A DNA stretch of 64,000 bases from NCBI RefSeq assembly GCF_026870155.1, contig NZ_CP113975.1, positions 4,216,001 through 4,280,000 of the forward strand, given 5' to 3'. Positions 32,410 through 39,980 of the stretch are shown here, piece after piece (within the stretch, counting starts at the first letter, position 1; each line of letters starts with the position of its first letter). Origin of the DNA: Flavobacterium marginilacus. GTDB taxonomy: Bacteria; Bacteroidota; Bacteroidia; Flavobacteriales; Flavobacteriaceae. The position numbers were made by a program, and so were the translations under genes. The notes beneath the pieces are model-generated. The model ran no database searches. It saw only the letters and a program-made list of their open reading frames with translations, and was not told the origin of the DNA.

Positions 32410-35040
32410 CTACTTCACAAACTCAACAGCTTTCACCAAAGCCTCTGCAATTCCATCCACATTTTTACCTCCAGCAGTAGCAAAGAAAGGCTGACCTCCT
32501 CCACCGCCTTGGATGTATTTACCTAATTCACGAACTACTTGGCCTGCGTTCAGTTTTCTTTCGGCAACTAATTCTTTAGAAATATAACAAGACAACATTG
32601 GTTTTCCAGCATCGGCAGTAGCTAATACTAAAAATATATTGGTTCCTAAAGTTCCTAATTCATAAGCTAAATCTTTTGCTCCTTCTGGACTCAAATCAAC
32701 TTGTTTGGCAAGGAAATGAATTCCGTTGATTTCCTGCAGTTCCTGAGCCAATTCTCCTTTCATATTTTTAGCTTTATCTTTCAATAAAACTTCCAATTGT
32801 TTTTTCAAAGAAGCATTCTCATCCTGCATTGCCTGAATGGCTTTTACAGGATCTACCGCATTTTTCAAAACTTCTTTTATTTCTGCAAAAGTAATCAGTT
32901 GCGATTCGAAGAAATCCTTTGCGGCTTCACTTGTAATCGCCTCAATACGTCTGATTCCTGCTGCAACAGCACCTTCCGAAGTGATTTTGAAGTGCCAGAT
33001 ATCACTTGTATTTGGTACATGAGTACCTCCGCATAATTCCACTGAATCACCGAATTTAATCATTCGAACCACATCTCCATATTTCTCACCAAACAAAGCA
33101 ATTGCACCTTCCTGCAAAGCCTGGTCTTTTGGAATTCCTCTTTTTTCTACCAAAGGCAGACTCTCACGGATTCTTGCATTCACAAAATCCTCTACTTCTT
33201 TCAATTCATCATCGGTTACTTTAGAAAAATGCGAGAAGTCAAAACGCAAAGAAGCATTTCGAACCATTGATCCTTTTTGCTCAATATGTGTTCCCAATAT
33301 TTTTCTCAGTCCTTGATGTAACAAGTGAGTAGCCGAGTGATTTGAAGATGTTTTTGCTCTTTGGATTTCATCTACAACAGCCACAAAACTATCGGTTAGA
33401 TTATCCGGAAGCGATTGTGTAAGATGTATCGTTTGGTTGTTTTCTTTTTTGGTATCAATAATATAGATGATATCTCCGTTTGACGCTTCAAGATATCCTT
33501 TGTCACCTGTTTGTCCTCCGCTTTCTCCATAAAATGGTGTAGCATTGAAAACCAGCTGATAAATTTCACCATCTTTCACGCTGTCAACTCGGCGGTATTT
33601 AGTGATTTTCACATTGTGTTTCAATCGGTCGTAACCCACAAATTCCTGAACATCATCTTCAGCCAGAACATTCCAGTCTCCAGCCGTTACTTTTGAAGCC
33701 GCACGGGAACGTTCTTTTTGCAATTGCAATTGCTCCTGGAATCCTTTTTCATCCAGTTCCAATCCTTTTTCAGAAAGAATCAAAGCTGTTAAATCAATTG
33801 GGAAACCATACGTATCATACAATTCAAATGCTTTTTTACCATCGATTACTGAGCCCGAGTTCGTACTGATTACAGCATCCAGCAGCACCAATCCCTGATC
33901 CAAAGTCCTTAGGAAAGAACTTTCTTCCTCACGGATTACATTGGAGCATAACGCTTTTTGTGAACGAATTTCCGGGAATGAACCACTCATTTGTGCACTC
34001 AAAGTCTCAACCAATCGGTATATAAAAGGTTCTTTAGTATTCAGAAAAGTAAAACCGTAACGGATAGCACGACGTAAAATTCTACGGATTACATAACCAG
34101 CTCCGGTGTTTGATGGCAATTGACCATCAGCAATAGCAAAAGCTACTGCACGAACGTGATCTGCAATTACACGAATCGCAATATTTATTTTTTCTTCGGC
34201 TTCGTCATTTGCTTTGATAGTATATTTAGTTCCGGTAATCGTTTCAATTTCTCTGATTAGCGGTGTAAAAACATCAGTATCATAATTAGACTGAACTCCC
34301 TGCAAAACCATACAAAGACGCTCAAATCCCATTCCTGTATCTACGTGCTGCGCAGGCAATTTTTCCAATGAACCATCTGCTTTACGGTTGAATTCCATAA
34401 ATACATTGTTCCAAATTTCTACCACGTGCGGGTGATCGGCATTAACTAAAGATTTACCGGAAACCAAAGCTTTTTCTTCAGCAGAACGAATATCAACATG
34501 AATTTCAGAACAAGGTCCACAAGGTCCTTGATCCCCCATTTCCCAGAAATTATCTTTCTTGTTTCCTAGAATAATTCGGTCTTCATCGATTAATGTTTTC
34601 CAGATGTCCCAAGCTTCCTGGTCAAAAGGCACATTCTCAGCAGGATTTCCTTCAAAAACCGAAACATATAATATGTCTTTCGGGATTTTATACACCTCGG
34701 TCAATAATTCCCAAGCCCAATGAATTGCCTCTTTTTTGAAATAATCACCAAATGACCAGTTCCCCAGCATTTCAAACATAGTGTGGTGATAGGTGTCAAT
34801 CCCTACTTCCTCAAGATCATTATGTTTTCCAGAAACACGAAGACATTTTTGCGTATCGGCAATTCTGTTGCTTTTTGGAGTTCCAAGACCAAGAAAATAT
34901 TCCTTAAACTGCGCCATCCCGGAGTTGTTAAACATCAATGTCGGATCGTCCTTAAGAACAATCGGAGCCGATGGAACAATTAAATGCCCTTTACTTTCAA
35001 AAAAATCTAAAAATTGTTTGCGTACGTCTTGTGATTTCAT
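32410..35040 (-). CDS. alaS: Alanine--tRNA ligase
   Basis: A complete 876-residue AlaRS. The class II catalytic domain begins [31 protein letters not shown] and the editing-domain zinc motifs [11 protein letters not shown] and CGGTHV are present. The C-terminal part holds the coiled segment ([21 protein letters not shown]) and the DHHA1 Gly-rich domain ([14 protein letters not shown]). It charges tRNA-Ala and hydrolyses mischarged Ser/Gly. The divergent M23 peptidase gene lies 224 bp upstream. Confidence 0.97.
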   Translation of the reverse strand: MKSQDVRKQFLDFFESKGHLIVPSAPIVLKDDPTLMFNNSGMAQFKEYFLGLGTPKSNRIADTQKCLRVSGKHNDLEEVGIDTYHHTMFEMLGNWSFGDYFKKEAIHWAWELLTEVYKIPKDILYVSVFEGNPAENVPFDQEAWDIWKTLIDEDRIILGNKKDNFWEMGDQGPCGPCSEIHVDIRSAEEKALVSGKSLVNADHPHVVEIWNNVFMEFNRKADGSLEKLPAQHVDTGMGFERLCMVLQGVQSNYDTDVFTPLIREIETITGTKYTIKANDEAEEKINIAIRVIADHVRAVAFAIADGQLPSNTGAGYVIRRILRRAIRYGFTFLNTKEPFIYRLVETLSAQMSGSFPEIRSQKALCSNVIREEESSFLRTLDQGLVLLDAVISTNSGSVIDGKKAFELYDTYGFPIDLTALILSEKGLELDEKGFQEQLQLQKERSRAASKVTAGDWNVLAEDDVQEFVGYDRLKHNVKITKYRRVDSVKDGEIYQLVFNATPFYGESGGQTGDKGYLEASNGDIIYIIDTKKENNQTIHLTQSLPDNLTDSFVAVVDEIQRAKTSSNHSATHLLHQGLRKILGTHIEQKGSMVRNASLRFDFSHFSKVTDDELKEVEDFVNARIRESLPLVEKRGIPKDQALQEGAIALFGEKYGDVVRMIKFGDSVELCGGTHVPNTSDIWHFKITSEGAVAAGIRRIEAITSEAAKDFFESQLITFAEIKEVLKNAVDPVKAIQAMQDENASLKKQLEVLLKDKAKNMKGELAQELQEINGIHFLAKQVDLSPEGAKDLAYELGTLGTNIFLVLATADAGKPMLSCYISKELVAERKLNAGQVVRELGKYIQGGGGGQPFFATAGGKNVDGIAEALVKAVEFVK

Positions 35041-35049
35041 ATTTAAATT

Positions 35050-35155
35050 AGAAAATTTGATAATTAGAAAATTTGATAATTAGAAAATAGATAAATAGAT
35101 AATGTGATAACTAGATAATTTTAAAATTATCTAATTGCCTAATTATCTCAATTAT
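35050..35155. repeat. AT-rich microsatellite / inverted repeat upstream of alaS
   Basis: Tandem units 'aattagaaaatttgat' and 'agataa' (35050-35120) face the complementary 'attatctaattgcctaattatct' (35126-35150). The same words occur at 8955-9066. Confidence 0.5.
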
Positions 35156-35264
35156 AAAATTGGCTAATTATTTATTCCTGAAAAAATAACCGAACATCTG
35201 AAACATTTATTAAATTTGTTCGACTTACCTTATACTAATTTGCAAAAATAGGGTATTTTAAAAT

Positions 35265-36242
35265 ATGGCGAAAGTAAAATATTATTACGATTCAGTAAAT
35301 CTGGCCTATCGGAAAATAAAAATCAGAAAAAGAAGAAAAGTCGGCTATGCTGTACTATTTTTATTGTCCTCGGCATTGTTTGGATTTTTGACGTTCATAA
35401 TACTATTGAACACTCCTTATTTTGACACTCCAAAAGACCGTTTACTGGAAAGACAAGTTGAAAATTTAAAATTGAATTATGCCATTTTGAACAAAAAAAT
35501 GGATCAGATAGATGATGTCATTGAAGATATTGAAGACAGAGATAATAATTTATACCGAGTATATTTCAACACGGCGGCCATTCCGGAAGAAGAACGAAAA
35601 GCGGGTTACTCTAAAATAAATCGTTATGCGGCTCTGCAGGGATATGACAACTCAAGATTGGTAACCAGCACTACCGAAAGAGTCGATGCTTTGAGTAAAG
35701 AACTCGCGATTCAGTCCAAATCATTGGACGAAATTGTGAAATTAGCCAAAGCCAAAGGCAAACTGCTTTCAGCAATTCCTGCAATACAGCCTGTAAAAAA
35801 TGAAAATTTGAAACGAATGGCCTCTGGTTTTGGATACAGAACAGACCCTTTTACCAAAGCAAGAAAAATGCATGAAGGCATGGATTTCACATCCAAATCG
35901 GGTACTCCAATTTATGCCACAGGCGATGGAGTCGTAGCAAGGGCAGACAACAGTGCTTCGGGATTTGGGAATCATATTGTAATCAGACACGGTTATGGTT
36001 ACGAAACTCTTTATGCTCATTTGAGCAAATACAACTGCAGACCGGGAAAATCGGTTAAACGCGGTGATATTATTGGATATGTAGGCAGTACAGGACGTTC
36101 AGAAGCGCCGCACTTACATTATGAAGTGCACAAAAACGGAAAAGTGGTCAACCCTCTTAATTTTTATTACGGCAATATTTCGGCAGTGGAATACGTTGCC
36201 ATTTCAAAAATAGCGAATCAGGAGAATCAATCGTTGGATTAG
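35265..36242 (+). CDS. M23 family metallopeptidase
   Basis: A 325-residue protein with one membrane helix (VLFLLSSALFGFLTFIILL), a periplasmic coiled region (about 60-170) and a C-terminal LytM/M23 domain: RKMHEGMDFTSKSGTPIYATGDGVVARADNSASGFGNHIVIRHGYGYETLYAHLS and APHLHYEVHKNGKVVNP. The zinc ligands are the His/Asp of HEGMD and the last His of HLHYE. It cuts peptidoglycan cross-links during growth or division, or activates other amidases. It diverges from alaS and is followed by a merR gene. Confidence 0.93.
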   Translation: MAKVKYYYDSVNLAYRKIKIRKRRKVGYAVLFLLSSALFGFLTFIILLNTPYFDTPKDRLLERQVENLKLNYAILNKKMDQIDDVIEDIEDRDNNLYRVYFNTAAIPEEERKAGYSKINRYAALQGYDNSRLVTSTTERVDALSKELAIQSKSLDEIVKLAKAKGKLLSAIPAIQPVKNENLKRMASGFGYRTDPFTKARKMHEGMDFTSKSGTPIYATGDGVVARADNSASGFGNHIVIRHGYGYETLYAHLSKYNCRPGKSVKRGDIIGYVGSTGRSEAPHLHYEVHKNGKVVNPLNFYYGNISAVEYVAISKIANQENQSLD

Positions 36243-36350
36243 AATTATAGATTAAAGAAAATAGAATATAGACAAAAAATAATTAGCGATTAGTGATTAG
36301 CGATTAGTGATTAGCTAACAACTAAGGACTAACAACTAAAAAACTAAAGC

Positions 36351-36683
36351 ATGCATATTGAACTTCCAAAAGACAAAAGATATTACAGCATAGGCGAAGT
36401 TGCCAAAGCATTTGACGTAAACGCTTCCCTGATCCGTTTTTGGGATGGTGAATTTGATATTCTGAAACCAAAGAAAAATGCTAAAGGAAACAGAATGTTC
36501 ACACCCGAAGACATCAAGAATTTAAAACTTATTTATCATTTGGTTAAAGAAAGAGGATTCACTTTGGAAGGTGCCAAAACCCATCTTAAAGAAGGTCAGA
36601 AGAAAACTATGGATAAATTTGAAATTATCAGTAAATTAGAAACCATAAAGACGCAGCTGATTAGTATTAAAAACGAACTTTGA
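36351..36683 (+). CDS. MerR family transcriptional regulator
   Basis: A 110-residue protein with an N-terminal MerR winged HTH: YYSIGEVAKAFDVNASLIRFWDGEFDILKPKKNAKGNRMFTPEDIKNLKLIYHLVKERGFTLEGAKTHL. It ends in a short coiled coil without Cys or an effector domain, as in the small MerR proteins of Bacteroidota. The order M23 peptidase, MerR, LemA, TPM suggests it may regulate envelope genes beside it. The 100-nt gap upstream contains 'gattagcgattagt' repeats. Confidence 0.88.
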   Translation: MHIELPKDKRYYSIGEVAKAFDVNASLIRFWDGEFDILKPKKNAKGNRMFTPEDIKNLKLIYHLVKERGFTLEGAKTHLKEGQKKTMDKFEIISKLETIKTQLISIKNEL

Positions 36684-36763
36684 CAGTTTCAATGTCAATG
36701 TCAAAAAACAACAAATACTTATACTTTTAAACACATAAATATTAAACTTTAAATTAGACAAAC

Positions 36764-37351
36764 ATGAAAAGATTTTTGCCTTGGATTATCGGAGCAGTTG
36801 TAATTATTGGAATATACAGCTGGGTTAAAGGAATAAACAATACAGCAGTTACTTTAAACCAGAACATTGAGGAGTCATGGGGTAATGTACAGACTGCTTA
36901 TCAAAGAAGAAATGACCTTATCGGGAATTTAGTAAACACTGTAAAAGGTGCCGCCGATTTCGAAAAAAGCACTTTAACTGCGGTAATCGAAGCTCGTGCC
37001 AAAGCAACATCAGTAACTGTTGATCCAACTAATATTTCTCCAGAACAATTAGCCGCTTTTAATTCAGCGCAAAGCGGAGTAAGCAGTTCTTTGTCAAAAT
37101 TACTTGTTTCTGTGGAAAAATATCCAGATTTAAAAGCTAATGAGAATTTCTTAAAACTGCAAGACGAATTGGCAAGTACGGAGAATCAGATTCTAACAGC
37201 AAGAACAAGATTTAATGAGGCTGTCAAACCTTATAACAATCATATCGCAACCTTTCCAAACTCAATATTTGCCGGCATGTTTGGATTCCAGAAAAAAGCA
37301 TACTTTGAGGCGGTTGCTGGTGCTGAAAAACCTGTTGAAGTAAAATTCTAG
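36764..37351 (+). CDS. LemA family protein
   Basis: A 195-residue protein. One N-terminal hydrophobic helix (FLPWIIGAVVIIGIYSWV) is followed by the LemA coiled-coil core: NQNIEESWGNVQTAYQRRNDLIGNLVNTVKGAADFEKSTLTAVIEARAKAT, and the closing PNSIFAGMFGFQKKAYFEA. LemA proteins are anchored in the inner membrane. Their exact role is not known, but they are repeatedly found with TPM-domain proteins, as here. Confidence 0.93.
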   Translation: MKRFLPWIIGAVVIIGIYSWVKGINNTAVTLNQNIEESWGNVQTAYQRRNDLIGNLVNTVKGAADFEKSTLTAVIEARAKATSVTVDPTNISPEQLAAFNSAQSGVSSSLSKLLVSVEKYPDLKANENFLKLQDELASTENQILTARTRFNEAVKPYNNHIATFPNSIFAGMFGFQKKAYFEAVAGAEKPVEVKF

Positions 37352-37368
37352 AAAGATTTCAGATTTTT

Positions 37369-37423
37369 GATTAACGATTTTTGATTGTAGAATGAATACT
37401 TCTACAATCAAAAATCGTTAATC
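37369..37423. repeat. 24-bp perfect inverted repeat between lemA-like and TPM genes
   Basis: Arms at 37369-37392 and 37400-37423 pair perfectly with a 7-nt loop. There is no T-tract, and the flanking genes read in the same direction, so it is either a processing or attenuation hairpin inside the operon or another dispersed palindrome. Confidence 0.75.
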
Positions 37424-37443
37424 TTCATTCAAAAATAATTCCC

Positions 37444-37881
37444 ATGTCAAAAGTAGAAGATTTTTTAAGCACAGAAGACGAACAAGAAATTGTTGAAGCT
37501 ATTCGTATAGCCGAAAAAAATACTTCTGGCGAAATTAGAGTTCACATCGAAAAAACAACCGCACTGGATGCATATGACCGTGCGATGGAGGTTTTTCACG
37601 AATTGAGAATGGATGAAACTGAGCTGCAAAATGGTGTTTTAATCTATTTGGCTGTTGAAGATAAAACTTTTGTGATCTGCGGAGACAAAGGCATCAACGA
37701 TATTGTTACCAATACTTTTTGGGACAGCACACGCGATGTCATGGCTGCTCATTTCAAATTGGGAAATTTCAAACAGGGATTAATAGACGGCATATTGAAA
37801 GCCGGAGATGAACTTAAAAAACATTTCCCATGGCAGGAAGGTGACACCAACGAATTATCAAACGAAATATCAAAAGGATAA
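37444..37881 (+). CDS. TPM domain protein (short, cytosolic-type)
   Basis: A 145-residue TPM (PF04536) protein: FLSTEDEQEIVEAIRIAEKNTSGEIRVHIEK, NGVLIYLAVEDKTFVICGDKGINDIV, and the end GLIDGILKAGDELKKHFPW. There is no signal peptide, unlike its neighbour. The TPM fold is related to periplasmic phosphatase- or protease-like proteins of uncertain activity. Its stop TAA and the next gene's ATG share a base (37881), so the two are coupled. Confidence 0.9.
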   Translation: MSKVEDFLSTEDEQEIVEAIRIAEKNTSGEIRVHIEKTTALDAYDRAMEVFHELRMDETELQNGVLIYLAVEDKTFVICGDKGINDIVTNTFWDSTRDVMAAHFKLGNFKQGLIDGILKAGDELKKHFPWQEGDTNELSNEISKG

Positions 37882-38732
37882 TGGGAATAAGTCACAAAGT
37901 CGAAAGTCGAAAGTCGAAAGTCGAAAATCAGAAAGTGAAAGCTGGGTGGAAATTATTTCTTTATGTTTTCCTTTTCTTAAACAGTGGATTTTTATTTGCA
38001 CAATTTACCATTCCTGAGAAACCTAGTTTTCAAACTTCAGTTTATGATTATGCAAATATTCTTAGTCCTGATGAAAAATCACAGCTCGAAGAAAAACTCA
38101 TCAAATATTCTGATTCCACTACAACTCAAATTGTGGTTATAACGATAGAAAGCCTGAAAGGCGAAGATATTGGAATTTTAACTCCAAAATGGGGACAGAC
38201 CTGGGGAATTGGCGGAACTGAAAAAGACGATAACGGCGTCCTTATTTTATTGGCAAAAGCCGAAAGAAAAATATGGATATCGCCAGGTTATGGATTAGAA
38301 GACCGGCTTACCGCAGGGATTGGCGGAGAAATCACAAGAAACATCATTATTCCCGAATTTAAAGCAGGAAGTTATTACCGCGGTCTGGACAAAGGAACCG
38401 ATGCTATTATTGATGTTTTCAAAGGTAAATACAAGGGGGAACGAAAACAGACAAAAGGAAATGATTTTCCAGTTTTTCCAATTATTATAATAGTTATCAT
38501 TGTTTTGATACTGCTATCGAAAAACAAAGGCGGCGGAAGCGGTAATTCCGGCAACCGTGGCGGCGGCGGTCCTAGCCTAATGGACGTTATCCTTCTCAGC
38601 AGTCTTGGAAGAGGCGGGGGAGGCGGTTTCGGCGGATCATCAGGTGGTGGCTTTGGTGGCGGAGGCGGTGGCTTTGGCGGTGGTTTCGGCGGAGGCGGAT
38701 TCTCGGGCGGAGGCTCAGGCGGAAGCTGGTAA
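37881..38732 (+). CDS. TPM domain protein with membrane helix and Gly-rich tail
   Basis: A 283-residue protein. After a variable Lys-rich N-terminus (SHKVESRKSKVENQKVKA, encoded by an 'aaagtcg' repeat) come a signal-like helix (LFLYVFLFLNSGFLFAQ), the TPM domain (VYDYANILSPDEKSQLEEKLIKYSDSTTTQIVVITIESLKGEDIG...WISPGYGLEDRLT), a second membrane helix (FPIIIIVIIVLILL) and a Gly/Phe/Ser-rich tail ending GGSGGSW. The true start may be nearer the helix. It forms an operon with the lemA-like and first TPM genes. Confidence 0.9.
   Translation: MGISHKVESRKSKVENQKVKAGWKLFLYVFLFLNSGFLFAQFTIPEKPSFQTSVYDYANILSPDEKSQLEEKLIKYSDSTTTQIVVITIESLKGEDIGILTPKWGQTWGIGGTEKDDNGVLILLAKAERKIWISPGYGLEDRLTAGIGGEITRNIIIPEFKAGSYYRGLDKGTDAIIDVFKGKYKGERKQTKGNDFPVFPIIIIVIIVLILLSKNKGGGSGNSGNRGGGGPSLMDVILLSSLGRGGGGGFGGSSGGGFGGGGGGFGGGFGGGGFSGGGSGGSW
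37896..37926. repeat. 'aaagtcg' microsatellite at the start of the second TPM gene
   Basis: Four or more 'gaaagtc' units in tandem. They are read as part of the N-terminus of the TPM protein if translation starts at 37881. The same unit is found inside the GSCFA gene (31071-31104). Confidence 0.65.
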
Positions 38733-38768
38733 AACAATTTATACTTTCTTTTGGTACAAAATTATAAA

Positions 38769-38806
38769 CAGAAATACCTTCATTATCTGAAGGCATTTCT
38801 GTTTTT
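38769..38806 (+). terminator. Terminator after the LemA/TPM operon
   Basis: AGAAATaCCTTCA pairs with TGAAGGcATTTCT (one mismatch, loop ttatc), followed by TTTTT. It lies about 38 nt after the TPM stop. Confidence 0.8.
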
Positions 38807-38975
38807 AGAACCGCATCATTCCGTTTGATTTTCTCTCTTTATCAGCAAATTTTTCAATCTTATAGGTCAATGAGAACATGACGTAACGCTTTAATACTGT
38901 ATTTTCCTCATCTCTAATTGTTGTCGGAGTTATCGTTCTTACAGCTCTCACATTTTGATTCAGGAGATCATTACA
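38805..38975 (-). pseudogene. C-terminal remnant of a PF14905 outer-membrane receptor
   Basis: Read on the minus strand to a stop at 38805-38807, this encodes DLLNQNVRAVRTITPTTIRDEENTVLKRYVMFSLTYKIEKF. It matches the end of the intact receptor at 49520-52312 (VLNQNQSASRTISATTIRDEENTVLKRYAMFSLTYKLGTF) almost residue for residue. There is no upstream reading frame beyond a stop about 18 codons earlier, so only the last strands of the barrel survive. The rest of the gap 38976-39310 holds a weak AGCTGT/ACAGCT hairpin near 39050-39075 and nothing else clear. Confidence 0.85.
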
Positions 38976-39310
38976 ATGAACAATTAAAAATAGAATTAAA
39001 AAAGAGAATCAAAGAATAAGATAAAAATTCATTAAAGATAAAAAAGCTGTTTTCTAAGTTGATGACAGCTCTTTTTATTATTTACAACACTATGCCAAGC
39101 AGCGAGAACGAAATAATGTCTTATATTTTTGATCTATGTATAGTATAATTTTAATTATTTTAGATTACATGCTTCCAGCTAGTCTAAGTAATTAAGAAAG
39201 TGTTTCTGAAATTAAGTTTTTTATAATTTAAAAAAATAACTATATTTGGTTTATAATTACATCTTGAAATGCCATCCGAATTCATATTCAACTAAAACTT
39301 TTATCCAAGA

Positions 39311-39724
39311 ATGCTGTCACACAAATCCAAATACGCCCTTAAAGCATTACTCTACTTAGCAGAGCAAGATGAAAATCATATTTCAAGAACCATCGAAATT
39401 GCTGAAGAAGCATCAATCCCTAAAAAATTTCTAGAACAGATTCTTTTGGATTTAAAAAGAGGCCATTTTGTAGGGAGTAAACAAGGAAAATTTGGCGGTT
39501 ATTATCTTTTGAAAGACAAAGCAACGATTACTTTGGCCGATATTTATCGATTATTTGACGGAGCAATCGCACTTTTGCCTTGTGCCTCATTAAATTTTTA
39601 CGAACGCTGTTCAGACTGCAAAAGTGAGTCGGAATGCTCACTGCGCCACGGATTGATTGCCATAAGAGAAGAAACTCTTAAAGCAATGCAGGGCATCACT
39701 ATCGCCTCTTTGATAAAAAAATAA
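39311..39724 (+). CDS. Rrf2 family transcriptional regulator with a Cys cluster
   Basis: A 137-residue Rrf2 protein: winged HTH in SKYALKALLYLAEQDENHISRTIEIAEEASIPKKFLEQILLDLKRGHFVGSKQGKFGGYYL, then LPCASLNFYERCSDCKSESECSLRHGL, with Cys91, Cys100, Cys103 and Cys109. Rrf2 regulators include IscR and NsrR (Fe-S) and CymR (cysteine metabolism); four grouped Cys suggest an Fe-S cluster or a sulfur-responsive switch. It lies just upstream of a palindrome overlapping the promoter of a leader peptide and transport genes, which it probably represses. Confidence 0.9.
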   Translation: MLSHKSKYALKALLYLAEQDENHISRTIEIAEEASIPKKFLEQILLDLKRGHFVGSKQGKFGGYYLLKDKATITLADIYRLFDGAIALLPCASLNFYERCSDCKSESECSLRHGLIAIREETLKAMQGITIASLIKK

Positions 39725-39730
39725 AAAAAT

Positions 39731-39769
39731 ATATAATTAATTCTACCAATTTTATAGAATTAATTATAT
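39731..39769. promoter_or_regulatory. Perfect 15-bp inverted repeat, likely Rrf2 operator
   Basis: ATATAATTAATTCTA (39731-39745) and TAGAATTAATTATAT (39755-39769) are exact inverse complements with a 9-nt spacer. The right arm overlaps a -7 element (39767-39774). It lies 7 nt after the rrf2 stop codon and 45 nt before the Cys leader. A bound dimer would block transcription of the downstream island. Confidence 0.75.
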
Positions 39770-39774
39770 ATTTG
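39767..39774 (+). promoter_or_regulatory. -7 element of the Cys-leader / TonB receptor operon
   Basis: TATATTTG matches TAnnTTTG and starts inside the right arm of the inverted repeat. Confidence 0.65.
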
Positions 39775-39813
39775 CATCAAAATTAATCAAGACTAACAAT
39801 CAAATTTTAACTT

Positions 39814-39924
39814 ATGCAGACTATTACCAGTAAAAAACGTGAAGTCAGGAAAAACATTGAAACAATAATTTTTTCAAATTTTGAAAAAAAAGCATCCATT
39901 TTGATGTGTATGTGTATATGCTAG
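39814..39924 (+). CDS. Leader peptide ending in alternating Cys codons
   Basis: ATG 39814 to TAG 39922-39924 encodes 36 residues. The first 28 are basic and polar; the end is ILMCMCIC, with three Cys codons in the last five positions before the stop. It sits between the Rrf2-type promoter and the TonB receptor ATG (39981). Short peptides ending in Cys codons upstream of sulfur genes act as cysteine sensors in other bacteria, by ribosome stalling when charged tRNA-Cys is scarce. No GC-rich terminator hairpin follows, so control may be translational or Rho-dependent. Confidence 0.75.
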   Translation: MQTITSKKREVRKNIETIIFSNFEKKASILMCMCIC

Positions 39925-39980
39925 AAAATAAAAAAAATTTAAATTTAAATTCTACTAATTACATATAATATATTAAAATA

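Noticed and set aside
38375..38737. Pro-rich 120-residue minus-strand frame
   Set aside because: It is the antisense of the Gly-rich tail of the TPM protein; poly-Pro is the mirror of poly-Gly codons.
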